Assembly: GCF_019397265.1 (NCBI RefSeq) | Contig: NZ_CP068985.1 | Location: 7,745,001 to 7,809,000 of the forward strand | Direction of reading: 5' to 3' | Length of the DNA stretch: 64,000 nucleotides | From: Nonomuraea coxensis DSM 45129 | Lineage (GTDB): Bacteria; Actinomycetota; Actinomycetes; Streptosporangiales; Streptosporangiaceae | Made by a program: the position numbers and the translations under genes | Notes under the pieces: model-generated | Seen by the model: only the letters and a program-made list of their open reading frames with translations | Databases searched by the model: none | Told to the model about the DNA's origin: nothing | Part shown: piece after piece, positions 44,205 to 54,139 of the stretch | Layout of the letters: every line of letters starts with the position of its first letter | How positions within the stretch are numbered: the first letter of the stretch is position 1

Positions 44205-44274
44205 CGGACCGTCCGGAGCCTGACGTCTCCTGAGGGAACCTCCCCAGGCAGTGGGCTCCGGCCGACGAAGCCGC

Positions 44275-44309
44275 GAGTGCCCGTGTTCACCCGGTGAACA
44301 CGGGCACTT
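44275..44309 (+). terminator. Hairpin terminator after copy 2
   Basis: A near-continuous 16-bp palindrome (AAGTGCCCGTGTTCACC-type arms, 44275-44291 with 44293-44309) is followed by TTCTTCAT. It lies about 70 bp beyond the stop codon. Confidence 0.75.
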
Positions 44310-44968
44310 CTTCATGCCGCACCGGCGGTCCGTGCGGCGCCACCGCCACCTAGGCGTCCCCGCCCCGGCACTTCCCCACCACGACAGCTGACCGTCGACC
44401 ACGACAACCGACTGTCGGCCACGACAACTGCCCCAGGCCCCCTCCCCCACCACCACGCCACACCTCGCCACCGCCACCGCCCGCGCCCGATGTCATGCTC
44501 CCGGCCACCACGCTCCCCGCAACCGCGCGGCCCACAGCCGCGCTCCCGGCCGCCACGCCCCCGCCACCGTCCTCCCCTCTACCGCGCAGCTCGCCAACGT
44601 GCTCGCCATGCTGGGGCACCCTGAATGGCGTTTCGAGGCTGGGCGGCGCTGTGCGGCCTGGCGTGGCAGACCGGCAGACCGGCAGACCGGCAGACCGGCG
44701 GGCCGGCGGGCCGCAGCGACGCTGACGTACGCTCCGAGCCGCGCACACCCCCGTCGGCCCCGGCGCGTCCCCTCACCCCTGAGACGCGGCTCGGCGCGCG
44801 CACGACGACGGTGTCGGTCAGCGGCGGCTGTGACGCCATGCTTCAGCGGGGGACGCCTGTGGAGGAATGGCGCGTCTCACGCGGCTGATGCCTGTGCCGC
44901 CGTCACAGCAGAAGTGTCGCGCGGGCGGCCGGGCGGCTCCGGACCGTCCCTCCATAGGGGAACGCAGC
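44310..44968. other. About 660 bp without a supported gene
   Basis: The region is of low information: C-rich runs, an 8-bp tandem repeat at 44667-44714, and several short frames with compositions expected from GC-rich non-coding DNA. I see no ribosome binding site, signal peptide or known domain. Confidence 0.55.
44667..44714. repeat. 8-bp tandem repeat
   Basis: The unit cagaccgg is repeated four times from 44667, followed by two cgggccgg-type units. The 8-bp period is not a multiple of three. It may be prone to slippage. Confidence 0.9.
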
Positions 44969-45000
44969 GAGGGCCCCCCGGCTGGTGCCAGGGGACCCTC
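44969..45000 (-). terminator. Probable hairpin terminator after copy 3
   Basis: GAGGG and CCCTC arms frame the segment 44969-45000, with further G:C and G:U pairs. It lies about 77 bp beyond the stop of the gene at 45077-45463 on the minus strand. No U-tract is visible. Confidence 0.5.
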
Positions 45001-45076
45001 AGCAGGATCGCTATGGAGACGAGAAAAAGGGATTAACCGTCAGCCGGCATTTCCTTTCCGTCGTCACGCAACTGGA

Positions 45077-45463
45077 TCAGTTGGTGGTGGCCTCGCGGTT
45101 GGTGGCGAGGTCACCACGGTTCTGGGCGAGCTCGCGGTTGCCGTTGAGCCAGATGCTGCCCGGGACCTCGTGGTGGTGGTGCCGGCGGAATTCGTGATCC
45201 CGGCGGTGGAAGAAGTTGCGGTTGAAGTTGTCGTTGTGCACGTTCACCCGCACCCTCTGCTTGTGGTGGCGGCGCCAGCCACCCCAGCCGCCCCAGCCGC
45301 AGCGGCGGCCGCAGCCCCAGCCGACCGTGACATTGGTGCCCACACCGGCCTGGGTGGCGGCGCTGGCGTTGGCGGCAGAGGTGGCGGCGCTCGCGACGAC
45401 CGCGCCACCGGTCATGGCGGTGCTGATAGCGAGGCCCGCGATAACACTCCTGAGCTTGGGCAT
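45077..45463 (-). CDS. Small secreted Gly/Trp/His/Arg-rich protein, copy 3, 128 aa
   Basis: The signal peptide (MPKLRSVIAGLAISTAMTGG) matches copies 1 and 2. The mature part has GWGCGRRCGWGGWGGWRRHH, then RVRVNVHNDNFNRNFFHRRD, a His run and a distinct Asn/Arg/Thr-rich tail of about 30 residues. It is transcribed toward copies 1 and 2, and its upstream region is an inverted copy of that of copy 1. The function is unknown. Confidence 0.82.
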   Translation of the reverse strand: MPKLRSVIAGLAISTAMTGGAVVASAATSAANASAATQAGVGTNVTVGWGCGRRCGWGGWGGWRRHHKQRVRVNVHNDNFNRNFFHRRDHEFRRHHHHEVPGSIWLNGNRELAQNRGDLATNREATTN

Positions 45464-45467
45464 TGCG

Positions 45468-45495
45468 TTTTCCCCCTAAAGGATCGATTTGCCCC
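45468..45495 (-). promoter_or_regulatory. Conserved 5' block with ribosome binding site, gene 3
   Basis: Read on the minus strand, GGGGCAAATCGATCCTTTAG and GGGGAAAA lie directly before the ATG of copy 3 and match the blocks of copies 1 and 2 apart from one inserted A. Confidence 0.75.
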
Positions 45496-45547
45496 GTACT
45501 CGATCTTTCCGGCATTGCCGGAAAAAACGTTCCGGACGACCGCCGTT

Positions 45548-45644
45548 GAGTCATCCAGTAAATGTCATTTCCGACACCAGGGGTACACAAACAGAAATCG
45601 TCCCATTTTGCCACACATTAGGAGCGGCATTGCTTGCATTACAC
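45548..45644 (-). promoter_or_regulatory. Conserved upstream region, gene 3 of the small secreted set
   Basis: The same three blocks as before copy 1 occur in the same order on the minus strand: GTGTAATGCAAGCAAT (45629-45644), the GGCAAAAT-to-GTTTG block (45585-45612) and the GGAAATGACATT block (45548-45572). Block order and spacing are conserved. Confidence 0.65.
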
Positions 45645-45775
45645 GTTTATGCATTGATACCACATGAATTATCCGAAATGTCCTATTTGGATAGTCGGTC
45701 ATGAGGACCTCGGGCACCGCACCATAGATCCACGGGTCCGCCCGCATCCAGATGAGTGAGACCCGAGGAGAGCAC

Positions 45776-46276
45776 TTGCACCCCGATCAACAGCGCGACT
45801 TCACCGAGTTCGTCATCACCCGTTCCGACCGGCTGATCAGGCTCGCGTACCTCCTGACCGGCGACCAGCACGCCGCCGAGGACCTGCTCCAGACCGCGCT
45901 CGCCAAGACCGCCGGGCACTGGCGGCGGATCCGCGACAGCCCGGAGGCGTACGTGCGCAAGGTCATGTACCACGAACAGGCCGGCCGCTGGCGAAGCCCG
46001 CGCTGGGGACGCGAGCAGCCGGTCCTGTCACCGCCCGACCGGGCCGCCGGCGACCGGACCGACGAGGTCGAGACCCGGCTCACCCTGGCCCAGGCGCTCC
46101 GGACCCTGCCGCCGCGCAAGAGAGCGGTCCTGGTGCTGCGTTACTACGAGGACCTCCCGGAGTCGGAGGTCGCCAGGATCATGGGCTGCTCGGTGGGGAC
46201 CGTACGCAGCCAGACCCACCAAGCCGTCGCCCGGTTGCGCGAGCTGATCGGCGAGACCATCACCCTGGAGGCCTGA
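45776..46276 (+). CDS. SigE-family ECF RNA polymerase sigma factor, about 166 aa
   Basis: Region 2 (FTEFVITRSDRLIRLAYLLT with HAAEDLLQTALAKT) and region 4 (TLPPRKRAVLVLRYYEDLPE with MGCSVGTVRSQTHQAVARLR) are complete and of the SigE-type (TIGR02983) group. TTG 45776 follows GAGGAG with good spacing; ATG 45752 has no ribosome binding site but is a possible alternative. The sigma gene starts 280 bp upstream of, and on the opposite strand from, copy 3 of the small secreted set, and forms a two-gene unit with a membrane protein. Confidence 0.9.
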   Translation: MHPDQQRDFTEFVITRSDRLIRLAYLLTGDQHAAEDLLQTALAKTAGHWRRIRDSPEAYVRKVMYHEQAGRWRSPRWGREQPVLSPPDRAAGDRTDEVETRLTLAQALRTLPPRKRAVLVLRYYEDLPESEVARIMGCSVGTVRSQTHQAVARLRELIGETITLEA

Positions 46277-46277
46277 G

Positions 46278-47162
46278 ATGACCCTCGACGAACAGCGGAT
46301 CTCCGCCGAGCTGCGGCGGATGGCGGACGAGGCGAGGCCCGTCGACCCGCTCGTCCACGCCCGGCGGGCGCGGGCCGGTTCCACGCGGCGCCGCCGCCTC
46401 TCCTTGTCGGTCGCCGGGCTCGCCGCGGCCGCGTCGGTGATCACCGCGGTGACCGTCGTGACCGGCGTGACCGGCGGAGGACCCGGCCAGGTCACCGCGG
46501 CGGAGGTGGACCGGCTGCCGGACAACACCCCTGAGCAGGCGCGGGCCGTACGCGCGTGCATGCCCCAGGGAGGCCCGGTGCACAGCATGGACGGACGCCG
46601 GCGCATCCCCGAGCACGGCTCGGTGGAGGACTTCCGGATGCTGGTGGAGTACCGGGACGAGGACGGGTCGACCGCCCTGGTCGGCAGCCGGTCCGGCTTC
46701 GTCCTGTGCACGCCGAGCACGCGGGAGGATCTCGCGGAGCGGGCGGTCTTCACTTACTGGGGGTTCGAGGCTCCGGGGAACATGAGGGGCTTCCCCGGCG
46801 CCCTCCAGGTGGACGCCTACACCGTGCAATCGGACTACGACGAGGAGGGGCCGGCGCCGGCGATGACGACCAGGACCTACCGGGTCGTGGCCGGCCGGGT
46901 GGGGGCGGACGTACGACGGGTCGAGATCGACTGGGCGGACGGGCGGCGTACCGACGCGCGCGTGGCCGACGGCTTCTTCATCGCCCGGGCGCTCGGAAAG
47001 TCGGTCCCCCGCCCCGGCGGTGGCAAGGACGCGGTCGGCAGGCCCATCACCGTCCTGGACACGCCACCGGTGACGGTCACCGCCTACGGCGCGCGGAACC
47101 AGGTCCTGGAGCAGGTCAAGGACGAGGCGTTCGGCCCGTTGGGCCGGGGAACAGGGTACTGA
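46278..47162 (+). CDS. Membrane-anchored partner of the SigE-family sigma factor, 294 aa
   Basis: An N-terminal cytoplasmic segment (about 1-45, with ELRRMADEARPVDPLVHARRA) precedes one transmembrane helix (about 46-68) and a large extracytoplasmic domain containing two cysteines (ACMPQGG and VLCTPS). The arrangement fits an anti-sigma or sensor protein, but no HxxxCxxC motif is visible. It starts one base beyond the sigma stop. I do not recognise the extracytoplasmic domain. Confidence 0.75.
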   Translation: MTLDEQRISAELRRMADEARPVDPLVHARRARAGSTRRRRLSLSVAGLAAAASVITAVTVVTGVTGGGPGQVTAAEVDRLPDNTPEQARAVRACMPQGGPVHSMDGRRRIPEHGSVEDFRMLVEYRDEDGSTALVGSRSGFVLCTPSTREDLAERAVFTYWGFEAPGNMRGFPGALQVDAYTVQSDYDEEGPAPAMTTRTYRVVAGRVGADVRRVEIDWADGRRTDARVADGFFIARALGKSVPRPGGGKDAVGRPITVLDTPPVTVTAYGARNQVLEQVKDEAFGPLGRGTGY

Positions 47163-47180
47163 CCGGGCCGGGAGGAGGGG

Positions 47181-48086
47181 TCAGGCGGACTTGCGGGCCT
47201 TGCGCCTGGCGGGGGCCTTCTCCTCCTTCGCGGCGTCGGCCTTGGAGCCCGTCTTCGTCTCCTTCGCCTTCCCCGAGGCGGCCTTCCCGCGCTTGGCGGC
47301 GGGAGCGCCCTCGCGTTCCCGCTTGGCCGCCTCGACGCTCGCGCGCAGCGCCGCCATCAGGTCCACGGCCGGCCCGGCCTCCTCCTCCTCGGGGGCCGCG
47401 ACGACCTCCCTGCCCTCCACCTTCGCCTCGATCACGTGCTGGAGCGCCTCGCGGTAGGTGTCGTGGTACTCGCCCGGGTCGAAGTCGGACTCCATCGTGC
47501 TGATGAGCGACTCGGCCATCTTGAGCTCCTGGGCGCGTACCTCGATGTCCTCCTCCAGGAACTCGAAGTCGGGCGCGCGGATCTCGTCCGGCCAGAGCAT
47601 GGTCTCCAGGACGAAGACGCCGTCGCGGACGCGCAGCGTGGCCAGCGACTCCCGCTGGCGCAGCGCCACCTTGACCACGGCGACCTGGCCGGAGCTCTCC
47701 AGTGCGTCGCGCAGCAGCACGTACGGCTTCGCCCCCTGCGCGTCGGGCTCCAGATAGTACGACTTGGCGAAGTAGATGGGGTCGATCTGCTCGGCCGGGG
47801 TGAACTGCAGCACGTCGATCCTGCGGGACGTGCTCAGGGGCAGGTCCTCGAAGTCCTCGTCGGTGAGCACGACCATCTCGCCGGTGGCCAGCTCGTAGCC
47901 CTTGGCGATGTCGGCGTAGGGGATCTCCTCGCCGTCGAGCTGGCACACGCGCTTGTAGCGGATGCGCCCGCCGTCCTCGCGGTGGACCTGGTGGAACGAC
48001 ACGTCCTTCTGCTCGGTCGCGGAGTAGAGCTTGACGGGGATCGTGACCAGGCCGAAGGAGATCGCGCCCTTCCAGATGCTGCGCAT
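47181..48086 (-). CDS. ku: Non-homologous end-joining protein Ku, 301 aa
   Basis: MRSIWKGAISFGLVTIPVKLY is the hallmark start of bacterial Ku. The ring core continues through IRYKRVC, IDVLQF and YYLEPD to about residue 250, and a Lys/Ala-rich tail (ARRKARKSA) follows. Ku binds double-strand ends as a homodimer and recruits LigD. The gene is divergent from ligD-Pol, with a 14-bp palindrome between them. It is convergent with the sigma-partner gene over an 18-bp gap. Confidence 0.96.
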   Translation of the reverse strand: MRSIWKGAISFGLVTIPVKLYSATEQKDVSFHQVHREDGGRIRYKRVCQLDGEEIPYADIAKGYELATGEMVVLTDEDFEDLPLSTSRRIDVLQFTPAEQIDPIYFAKSYYLEPDAQGAKPYVLLRDALESSGQVAVVKVALRQRESLATLRVRDGVFVLETMLWPDEIRAPDFEFLEEDIEVRAQELKMAESLISTMESDFDPGEYHDTYREALQHVIEAKVEGREVVAAPEEEEAGPAVDLMAALRASVEAAKREREGAPAAKRGKAASGKAKETKTGSKADAAKEEKAPARRKARKSA

Positions 48087-48160
48087 GGGTCACTCCTCAA
48101 GCTCTCAACAGGTCGCCTATGGGCACATACCCGGCATGGCGCAACCAATGCGGTGGGTTA

Positions 48161-48174
48161 GGTCAGATCTGACC
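48161..48174. promoter_or_regulatory. 14-bp perfect palindrome between ku and ligD-Pol
   Basis: GGTCAGATCTGACC lies in the 129-bp divergent gap, 42 bp before the ligD start and 75 bp before ku. It is a candidate operator for shared control; I know no regulator for it. Confidence 0.5.
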
Positions 48175-48215
48175 GGGGAGGTGGATACACCACGGACCGG
48201 AAGGGAGATGCCCCC

Positions 48216-49094
48216 GTGGCCAAGAAGGTCCCCGTCAAGGTGGACGGACGCGAGCTGACCCTCAGCAACCTGGACAAGGTGCTCTATCCGGACTGCGGCT
48301 TCACCAAGGCCGAGGTCATCGACTACTACACCAGGATCGCCCCCGTCCTGCTGCCGCACCTCGCGGGCCGCCCACTGACCGTCAAGCGCTACCCCAACGG
48401 CGTGACCGGCCAGTTCTTCTTCGAGAAGAACGCCCCCGAGCACACCCCCGACTGGGTACGCCGGGTCAACCTCCCCGCGCCCGGCAGCACCAAGAACCGC
48501 GAGAGCATCGACTTCGCGCTGGTCGAGGACCTGCCGACGCTCGTCTACTACGCGAACCTCGCCGCCCTGGAACTGCACGTGCCGCAGTGGCGCGTGGACG
48601 ACGACGGCGAGGCACTGCCCCCTGACACGATCGTCTTCGACCTCGATCCCGGGGCGCCGGCGACGATCGTCCAGTGCGCCGAGGTCGCGCTCATGCTGCG
48701 CGAGGCGCTGAAGGCCGAGGGGCTGGCCGCCAGGCCGAAGACGAGCGGCAGCAAGGGCATGCAGCTCTGCGCGGACTGGGACTGCGGGGAGGAGCCCTCC
48801 GCGTACGCCAGGAAGCTGGCCAGGCTCCTGGAGAAGGAGCACCCGAAGCAGGTCGTCAGCGTCATGGCCAAGGCCGCGCGGCCCGGCAAGGTCTTCATCG
48901 ACTGGAGCCAGAACAACCCGGCGAAGACCACCGTGGCCCCCTACTCGCTGCGGGCTCGCGAGCGGCCGACCGTGTCGACGCCCCTGACGTGGAAAGAGGT
49001 GGAAAGCTGTGAGCATCCGGAGGATCTGGTGTTCACGGCGCCCGACGTACTCGCGAGGGCCGAGAACCGCGGCGACCTTTTCGCGCGGGCGTAG
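48216..49094 (+). CDS. LigD polymerase-domain protein (AEP family), 292 aa
   Basis: This stand-alone NHEJ polymerase/primase domain (PolDom) fills and extends ends during Ku-dependent joining. The metal-binding motif is FDLDPG (the DxD), the conserved PKTSGSKGMQLC and FIDWSQNN segments follow, and the length matches PolDom. Ligase and phosphoesterase domains are absent, so a ligase must be encoded elsewhere. GTG 48216 follows GGGAG. Confidence 0.93.
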   Translation: MAKKVPVKVDGRELTLSNLDKVLYPDCGFTKAEVIDYYTRIAPVLLPHLAGRPLTVKRYPNGVTGQFFFEKNAPEHTPDWVRRVNLPAPGSTKNRESIDFALVEDLPTLVYYANLAALELHVPQWRVDDDGEALPPDTIVFDLDPGAPATIVQCAEVALMLREALKAEGLAARPKTSGSKGMQLCADWDCGEEPSAYARKLARLLEKEHPKQVVSVMAKAARPGKVFIDWSQNNPAKTTVAPYSLRARERPTVSTPLTWKEVESCEHPEDLVFTAPDVLARAENRGDLFARA

Positions 49095-49129
49095 TCTGGA
49101 GCCGTCCACACCTGGAGGGGGACCACGAG

Positions 49130-49348
49130 ATGTCAGAGATGGACGTTCGCGGGGACGAGGGGCCCTACGAAGAGGAGGAGGTCGAGGAGTTGTCGATCGA
49201 GACGCCCGAGGCCGACGCGGCCGAGCAGCAGCGCGAGATGGGTCAGGCGGCCGGTGGGCCGCGCCGCGAGCTGCCGCTGGACGTCAACCCCGCCGACGCG
49301 GCCGAGCAGGACCGCGAGGTCGAGCTCGACGACGACGAATACCGGTGA
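49130..49348 (+). CDS. Small acidic conserved actinobacterial protein, 72 aa
   Basis: It is strongly acidic, with two DAAEQ repeats (EADAAEQQREM and PADAAEQDREV), and has no membrane segment or known domain. Proteins of this kind are widespread in Streptosporangiaceae and relatives; the role is unknown. GGAGGGGG lies upstream of the ATG. It directly follows ligD-Pol on the same strand. Confidence 0.75.
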   Translation: MSEMDVRGDEGPYEEEEVEELSIETPEADAAEQQREMGQAAGGPRRELPLDVNPADAAEQDREVELDDDEYR

Positions 49349-49469
49349 CACCCGCCGCCGGGTGCGTCGCCCGCTCGCGCGCGGCACGATATGCCTGCTC
49401 GCCCGTAGGACGGCGTGCCTACTCGCCCGTAGGATGTCCGAACGACCCGCTACGAGCGCTGAGAGACCA

Positions 49470-50102
49470 ATGGAGACCCGCGTGACCGCAACCCCGGACG
49501 CCAAGCCCCGGGGCACCCGGCTGCCCCGACTCGCCCGCCGCCGGCAGCTCCTGAGCGCCGCGCAGGAAGTGTTCGTCGAGAACGGCTACCACGCGGCCGC
49601 CATGGACGAGATCGCCGACCGGGCAGGGGTCAGCAAGCCCGTGCTCTACCAGCACTTCCCGGGCAAGCTGGAGCTCTACCTCGCGCTGCTCGACCTGCAC
49701 GTCGACGACATGGTCAACCGCTGCAGGGACGCCCTGGCCTCCACCAACGAGAACAAACTGCGCGTCCAGGCCACCTTCCAGGCGTTCTTCGACTTCGTCT
49801 CCACCCAGGGCGAGGCCTTCCGGCTCGTCTTCGAGTCCGACCTGCGCAACGTCGCCCCGGTGCGGCAGCGCGTCGAGCGGTCCCTGCGCGAGTGCGCCGA
49901 GATGGTCAGCGCGCTCATCCAGGAGGACACCGGCTGCACCAGCGACGAGGCACATCTGCTGGGGGTCGGCCTGGTCGGCATGGCCGAGGTGAGCGCCCGC
50001 TACTGGGTGACGACGCACGGGTCCATCCCGAAGGACGCGGCCGAGCAGATGATGGCCCGCCTCGCCTGGCGCGGCATCAGCGGTTTTCCGCGTACGGCAT
50101 AA
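49470..50102 (+). CDS. TetR-family transcriptional regulator, 210 aa
   Basis: The N-terminal helix-turn-helix is intact (RRQLLSAAQEVFVENGYHAA, MDEIADRAGVSKPVLYQHFPGK) and the C-terminal ligand domain is of normal length. ATG 49470 and GTG 49482 are both possible; the GTG has GGAG closer. The order TetR-DUF3107 matches Rv3208-Rv3208A. The target is unknown. Confidence 0.9.
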   Translation: METRVTATPDAKPRGTRLPRLARRRQLLSAAQEVFVENGYHAAAMDEIADRAGVSKPVLYQHFPGKLELYLALLDLHVDDMVNRCRDALASTNENKLRVQATFQAFFDFVSTQGEAFRLVFESDLRNVAPVRQRVERSLRECAEMVSALIQEDTGCTSDEAHLLGVGLVGMAEVSARYWVTTHGSIPKDAAEQMMARLAWRGISGFPRTA

Positions 50103-50189
50103 CCCGTTCGCTGGGCGCGATCATTCGCGTGTCCGTCGTGCGGCAGAGGCGACGATGAAGTGAGCCAGCCCGTCCACTAGGGAGCCACG

Positions 50190-50420
50190 ATGGAAGTCAA
50201 GATCGGCGTACGTTCCGTGCACCGCGAGCTCGTTGTCGAGACCGACCTGTCCGCCGAGCAGGTCGAGGAGGAGATCAGGAACGCGCTCTCCGTCGAGAGA
50301 GGCGTCTTCGCCATCACCGACGTGAAGGGGCGCCGGGTGGTCGTGCCGGTGGCCTCGCTCGGGTTCATCGAGATCGGCGAGGACGCGTCCAGGCCGGTGG
50401 GCTTCGGCGGCACGCTGTAG
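50190..50420 (+). CDS. DUF3107 family protein, 76 aa
   Basis: The short protein MEVKIGVRSVHRELVVETDL continues to VPVASLGFIEIGED, matching the DUF3107 (TB9.4-like) family, which sits next to TetR in many actinobacteria. The fold is probably a small beta-alpha domain. The function is unknown. GGGAGCC precedes the ATG. Confidence 0.88.
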   Translation: MEVKIGVRSVHRELVVETDLSAEQVEEEIRNALSVERGVFAITDVKGRRVVVPVASLGFIEIGEDASRPVGFGGTL

Positions 50421-50825
50421 CCACCCGCGGCGACCCCGGCGTCGGGGGGACGGTTCATGATCCGCCGTGCCCCCGGCGTTCGTCCAGCCACGGCGTCCCT
50501 CGGTCACACCGGCGGATGCGCGGATGCAGGTCACGCGGCGGGAAGCCGGGGCTCTGCGGGAAGCCGGGTCAGCGGGGGAGGCGGCAGGAGGCGAGGCGGC
50601 ACCCGGGCGGCGAGCGGCGGGCGCCCGGCGCGGGATGCCGGGGCTGCGCGGTGGCCGGGCAGCGCGAGCTTTCCCGCCACAGCACGGCGCGTGAGGTCCA
50701 GCGGTTAGGCCCGCATCTCGTCAAGGAACCGCCGTCGCGGCGCAAGGCCCTCATGCTGGCACGGTACAACCGTTCCGCGACTCCGCGTCGCCCAACGTGC
50801 CTACTTTCGCAATGCCAGGGGCCTT
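50421..50825. other. 405-bp convergent gap without a supported gene
   Basis: The region contains short GC-rich direct repeats (GGAAGCCGGG type) near 50540-50570 and several overlapping frames with no start signal or family resemblance. I see no RNA gene. Confidence 0.5.
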
Positions 50826-51467
50826 TCAGATGCCCAGCGCCGCCATCCGCTTGTTGTGCTCCTCGGTCAGCGTCGCGAAGAGCCGGGAGATGTCGGCCTG
50901 CCCGCCGCTCGCCTCCACCAGCGACAGCGCCAGCTCCGGCCGCGCCGCCGCCACCTGCTGGGCCTGGCTGAGCGCCTCCCCCACGAGCCGGCGCGCCCAC
51001 AGCGCCAGCCGCGCCCCGGCCGCCGGGTCCGCCTCGACCTCGGCGCGCACCCGCTCCACCGCGAACTGCGAGCGCACCTCGTCCACCAGCACCTCGTCCA
51101 CCAGCTTGGCGACCGACGGGTCGAGGTGCCTGGCCACCTCCCGGTAGAAGTCGTTGGCGATGCCGTCCCCCACGTACGTCTTGACCAGCGCCTGCAGCCA
51201 GTCGGCCGGGCGGGTCTGGGCGTGCCAGGCGTCCAGCGCCGCGACGAACGGCGTCATCGCCGCGTCAGGATCGGCGCCCAGCCCGGCGAGGTGGTCGCGC
51301 AGCAGGCTGAAGTGGGCGTACTCGGCGACCGCCAGTTCGCTCAGCGCCGCGCGGTCGGCCAGCGAGGGCGCCAGCGTGGCCGCGTCCTCGGTCATCCGGG
51401 CGTAGGCGCTGAGTTCCGCGTACGCCAGCACACCGAGCAGGTCGACGACTCCTGGAGACTCCTTCAT
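50826..51467 (-). CDS. Ferritin-like fold protein (MiaE-like, Rv3210c type), 213 aa
   Basis: Helical diiron-type segments are visible: ELSAYARM, AVAEYAHFSLL, and a later VLVDEVRSQFAVERV, with the Glu/His pattern of ferritin-like oxygenases. The length and gene position match the actinobacterial family next to rhlE. The substrate is unknown. ATG 51467 (MKESPGVVDL) is chosen over an upstream start with no support. Confidence 0.8.
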   Translation of the reverse strand: MKESPGVVDLLGVLAYAELSAYARMTEDAATLAPSLADRAALSELAVAEYAHFSLLRDHLAGLGADPDAAMTPFVAALDAWHAQTRPADWLQALVKTYVGDGIANDFYREVARHLDPSVAKLVDEVLVDEVRSQFAVERVRAEVEADPAAGARLALWARRLVGEALSQAQQVAAARPELALSLVEASGGQADISRLFATLTEEHNKRMAALGI

Positions 51468-51705
51468 GCAAGGCAGCGTACTTCGGGAAATCTTCGGGAA
51501 CATACGCGAGCTCGGCCAGCGTTGTGCTATCGAGTACACTGCTCTGTGAAAGTGCGACCGCACTGTGTAAATTCGGGGGTTTCTCCCGGATACCTCCGCT
51601 CCCAGGAGGCCGCGGTCGCTGATGACGCGAGAGGGCTGGCTCTACCGCGAGGACCCAAGCACGGGGTGATCATGCACCCGTCGGTCCCGGCAGGCCCGCC
51701 TTCAT

Positions 51706-53802
<2,097 letters not shown>

Positions 53803-53819
53803 CGTCCCGGCATCACCGC

Positions 53820-53870
53820 GAAGGCGCGTCTCCCGCACGACAACCCACGTCGTACGGGAGGCGCGCCTTC
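53820..53870 (+). terminator. Long hairpin terminator after rhlE
   Basis: A stem of about 20 bp with two bulges (GAAGGCGCG..CTCCCG..ACGAC against its complement, 53820-53840 with 53849-53870) lies 18 bases past the rhlE stop codon. Confidence 0.8.
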
Positions 53871-54139
53871 CGGCATCCAGGGGCCCGGTGCCGGAGCAGG
53901 GGGCGTGGCACGGCCTCACAGTGCGTCACCCGGCCGCGACGCCCCAAGACGACCCCCAACAGCCCCGGCGCCATCCCAGCCCCTCCACGAGCCTCTGGGG
54001 CCGCGTACGGCCCTTCGGCCCGGAGCCGCGGCCGGCCCAAGTGGCAAGATCCGGCATTCGCGACATCTGTGCCGAAGTCGCACCAGCGTAACGGGCATGC
54101 CGGTGTCGAGGCGCTGACCTCTGGGTATTGTTGCCCCAC

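Noticed and set aside
43547..44233. A 228-codon frame overlapping copy 2 of the small secreted proteins
   Set aside because: It crosses the terminator at 43636-43670 and lies in another frame over a gene that has a signal peptide and conserved paralogues.
44350..44748. A Gly/Val-rich frame on the minus strand
   Set aside because: Low-complexity composition, overlap with the 8-bp repeat and absence of a start signal argue against coding.
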